DNA from: Bacteroidota bacterium
GTDB lineage: Bacteria; Bacteroidota; Bacteroidia; Cytophagales; Cyclobacteriaceae
Direction of reading: 5' to 3'
NCBI GenBank assembly: GCA_018267215.1
Contig: JAFDYX010000025.1
Span: forward strand, 1 to 64,000
DNA length: 64,000 bases
Part shown: in pieces, positions 62,719 through 64,000 of the stretch
How the letters are laid out: each line of letters begins with the position of its first letter
How positions within the stretch are numbered: the first letter of the stretch is position 1
Notes under the pieces: model-generated
Databases searched by the model: none
Told to the model about the DNA's origin: nothing
Seen by the model: only the letters and a program-made list of their open reading frames with translations
Program-made: the position numbers and the translations under genes

Positions 62719-64000
62719 ATGGCCTGAGGCTCTGCATAGGCTGTGGGTAATTCTATTCTGAATTTGGTTAGTCCGGGTTCATTAGCTGACTCGAGAAAAA
62801 TATCCCCGTTATTAAATTTTATAAAGAAGGAGGCCATCACCAAGCCAAGACCTGCGCCTTGCTCTCCGTTTGTTCCTTCGGCAGCCGGCAGTTGGTAGGT
62901 AAATAATTTTCGTTGAAGTTCGAGTGGGATGAGGATGCCGTGATTGGCAATGGTGATGACAACTTTTGAGGGATCAGCCAAAAATGCTTCCACCCGTACA
63001 ACTGTGCTCACGTTGGCAAACTTCACCGCATTAGAGATAACATTGCGCACGGCAATACGGATCATCTCTTCATCGCCATAAAACTTTATTTCCGAATTAA
63101 TTTGAATATCAAGTGTAAGCGATTTTTCGGCTGCCGTAGCTTTAAAATGCCCCACAATATTTTGAAGGAAAGCCGGAAGCATCACCGATTTTTTTTCAGA
63201 CACAAATCCATCCATCTGCGCACGCGACCATCGCACTAACCCATACAGCAAACCCGTTACGTTTTTCAGTTCATCACCAACTTGGGTAAGTAAGTTTTGA
63301 CGCTCGTTCTCTATATTCTGTTTTTTTCCGTGCAGGTGCACTAAACTGGTAAGCGAGTTAAGCGGGTCGGCTATGTCGTGCGATAGGATAGAGATGATTT
63401 TGTTCTTTTGCTGGTTGAGGTTTTCCACTAATTTTTTCTGCTCCGTCAGCTCGCTGAACTGTAGAAAACTTTTTCTTCTGCGATACTCCAACACTACGCT
63501 TACAAAAACGAAGTAGATAAACGAAACAAACAAATGTGGATATTGACTGAAATAGAATGGATCGCGGTGAACCTGTTGAGAGAAAAAGATAAATACAGCC
63601 AACAATGCCAGGTTCAGCAACAGCACATAGCGCAGGTTAAGCCCACTGACAGCAGCCACTAGTATCCAAATGAGAAAGAGGAGATTGGTGATATAGTAAC
63701 CCGGCATGCGGGCAAAGGCGGCTGTTACCATGGCTGCACTGAAGTTGATAAAAGCAATTGAAACGATAGCCCAGATAACAAACCGGGAACTGGGTTTAGC
63801 TTTAAAAGTGTAAAACATCAGTAGGGATGCATAACTGAGTACCACCACACGCGATTGAAGCACGATATTAAAATTTACATCGCGGAAAGCGTCAATAATC
63901 AGAAATGTGGTCATGCCAAATAATGTGATGAACGTAACCAAACGCAGTGCCAGCAGGTTCGATGGATAAACGAATTCATCGTAAGCTTTTTCCTGTTCTT
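62682..64000 (-). CDS. Membrane sensor histidine kinase (5' end outside window)
   Basis: The frame stays open to the right edge (residues EQEKAYDEFVYPSNLLALRL precede the first in-window TTG at 63941), so the N-terminus is cut off and at least 438 residues are present. About six hydrophobic helices lead into the kinase core. The H-box is SILSHDIADPLNSLTSLVHL with a histidine followed by D-I, and the N-box is RNVISNAVKFANVSTVVRV. The ATP-lid G-box is GEQGAGLGLVMASFFIKFNNGDIFLES. A coiled-coil-like linker (FSELTEQKKLVENLNQQKNK) precedes the H-box. The signal is unknown; no response regulator gene is in view. Confidence 0.9.
   Translation of the reverse strand, partial: EQEKAYDEFVYPSNLLALRLVTFITLFGMTTFLIIDAFRDVNFNIVLQSRVVVLSYASLLMFYTFKAKPSSRFVIWAIVSIAFINFSAAMVTAAFARMPGYYITNLLFLIWILVAAVSGLNLRYVLLLNLALLAVFIFFSQQVHRDPFYFSQYPHLFVSFIYFVFVSVVLEYRRRKSFLQFSELTEQKKLVENLNQQKNKIISILSHDIADPLNSLTSLVHLHGKKQNIENERQNLLTQVGDELKNVTGLLYGLVRWSRAQMDGFVSEKKSVMLPAFLQNIVGHFKATAAEKSLTLDIQINSEIKFYGDEEMIRIAVRNVISNAVKFANVSTVVRVEAFLADPSKVVITIANHGILIPLELQRKLFTYQLPAAEGTNGEQGAGLGLVMASFFIKFNNGDIFLESANEPGLTKFRIELPTAYAEPQAIQIERLISNFSR

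Overview
The window is chromosomal DNA from a member of the Bacteroidota, most likely a Cytophagales-like gliding or soil bacterium. The evidence is a type IX secretion system (T9SS) plug protein and the T9SS regulator PorX, two large T9SS type B cargo proteins, SprB-type repeats, a DUF5686 protein, a CusA/CzcA pump fused to TolC, a TonB receptor with a carboxypeptidase-regulatory N-terminus, PUR-alpha-like DUF3276, and several promoters of the Bacteroidota form TTTG/TTG-N19-21-TAnnTTTG. Both window edges cut genes: a giant SprB-repeat adhesin at the left and a membrane histidine kinase at the right. No rRNA, tRNA, insertion sequence, prophage or CRISPR array was seen.

Layout. 1-10.3 kb: secreted SprB-repeat protein, LuxC-like acyl-CoA reductase with a divergent ferredoxin, DUF58, DUF3276, YchF and a solitary Cas6-like protein. 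10.3-15.5 kb: T9SS plug protein, then an ECF sigma operon (sigma factor, membrane/barrel protein, LVIVD lipoprotein, small outer-membrane protein). 15.5-24.4 kb: ABC-F ATPase, sorbosone-dehydrogenase-like protein, an HD hydrolase-lpxD pair, and divergent porX-tsaE-ald. 24.4-30.4 kb: small unknown protein and a heavy-metal efflux locus (RND-TolC fusion plus adaptor lipoprotein). 30.4-45.4 kb: valS, OmpA-family protein, EamA transporter, SBBP-repeat T9SS cargo, Nfu-type NifU protein, dicarboxylate symporter, DUF5686 protein, mnmA. 45.4-49.3 kb: HEPN/MNT pair, TlpA-like thioredoxin, CoA-transferase, zinc-ribbon methyltransferase. 49.3-55.3 kb: a tight minus-strand operon of three AhpD-like paralogues, a TonB-dependent receptor and an MFS transporter. 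55.3-64 kb: unknown membrane-anchored protein, DUF3179 protein, malate dehydrogenase, aspartate kinase, M28 peptidase, 2-oxoacid dehydrogenase E2, sensor kinase.

The most interesting region is the leader of the 49.3-55.0 kb operon. Two tandem hairpins there share a nearly invariant loop (UAUUAGGGUU), a five-pair inner stem, the same asymmetric 3-nt/1-nt internal loop and a GCC/GGC outer stem. I do not recognise this as a described riboswitch class. Its position, 21 nt before the first AhpD-like gene, suggests a tandem cis-regulatory RNA for an uptake and redox operon of unknown substrate. A 22-bp dyad symmetry lies further upstream.

Other notable points are a Sec signal peptide inside the RND-TolC fusion, which suggests a polyprotein cleaved after membrane insertion; a Cas6-like protein with no CRISPR-Cas neighbours; and an ECF sigma operon whose second product combines one inner-membrane helix with a barrel-like domain. 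Functions are inferred from motifs and family knowledge only; no database search was run.
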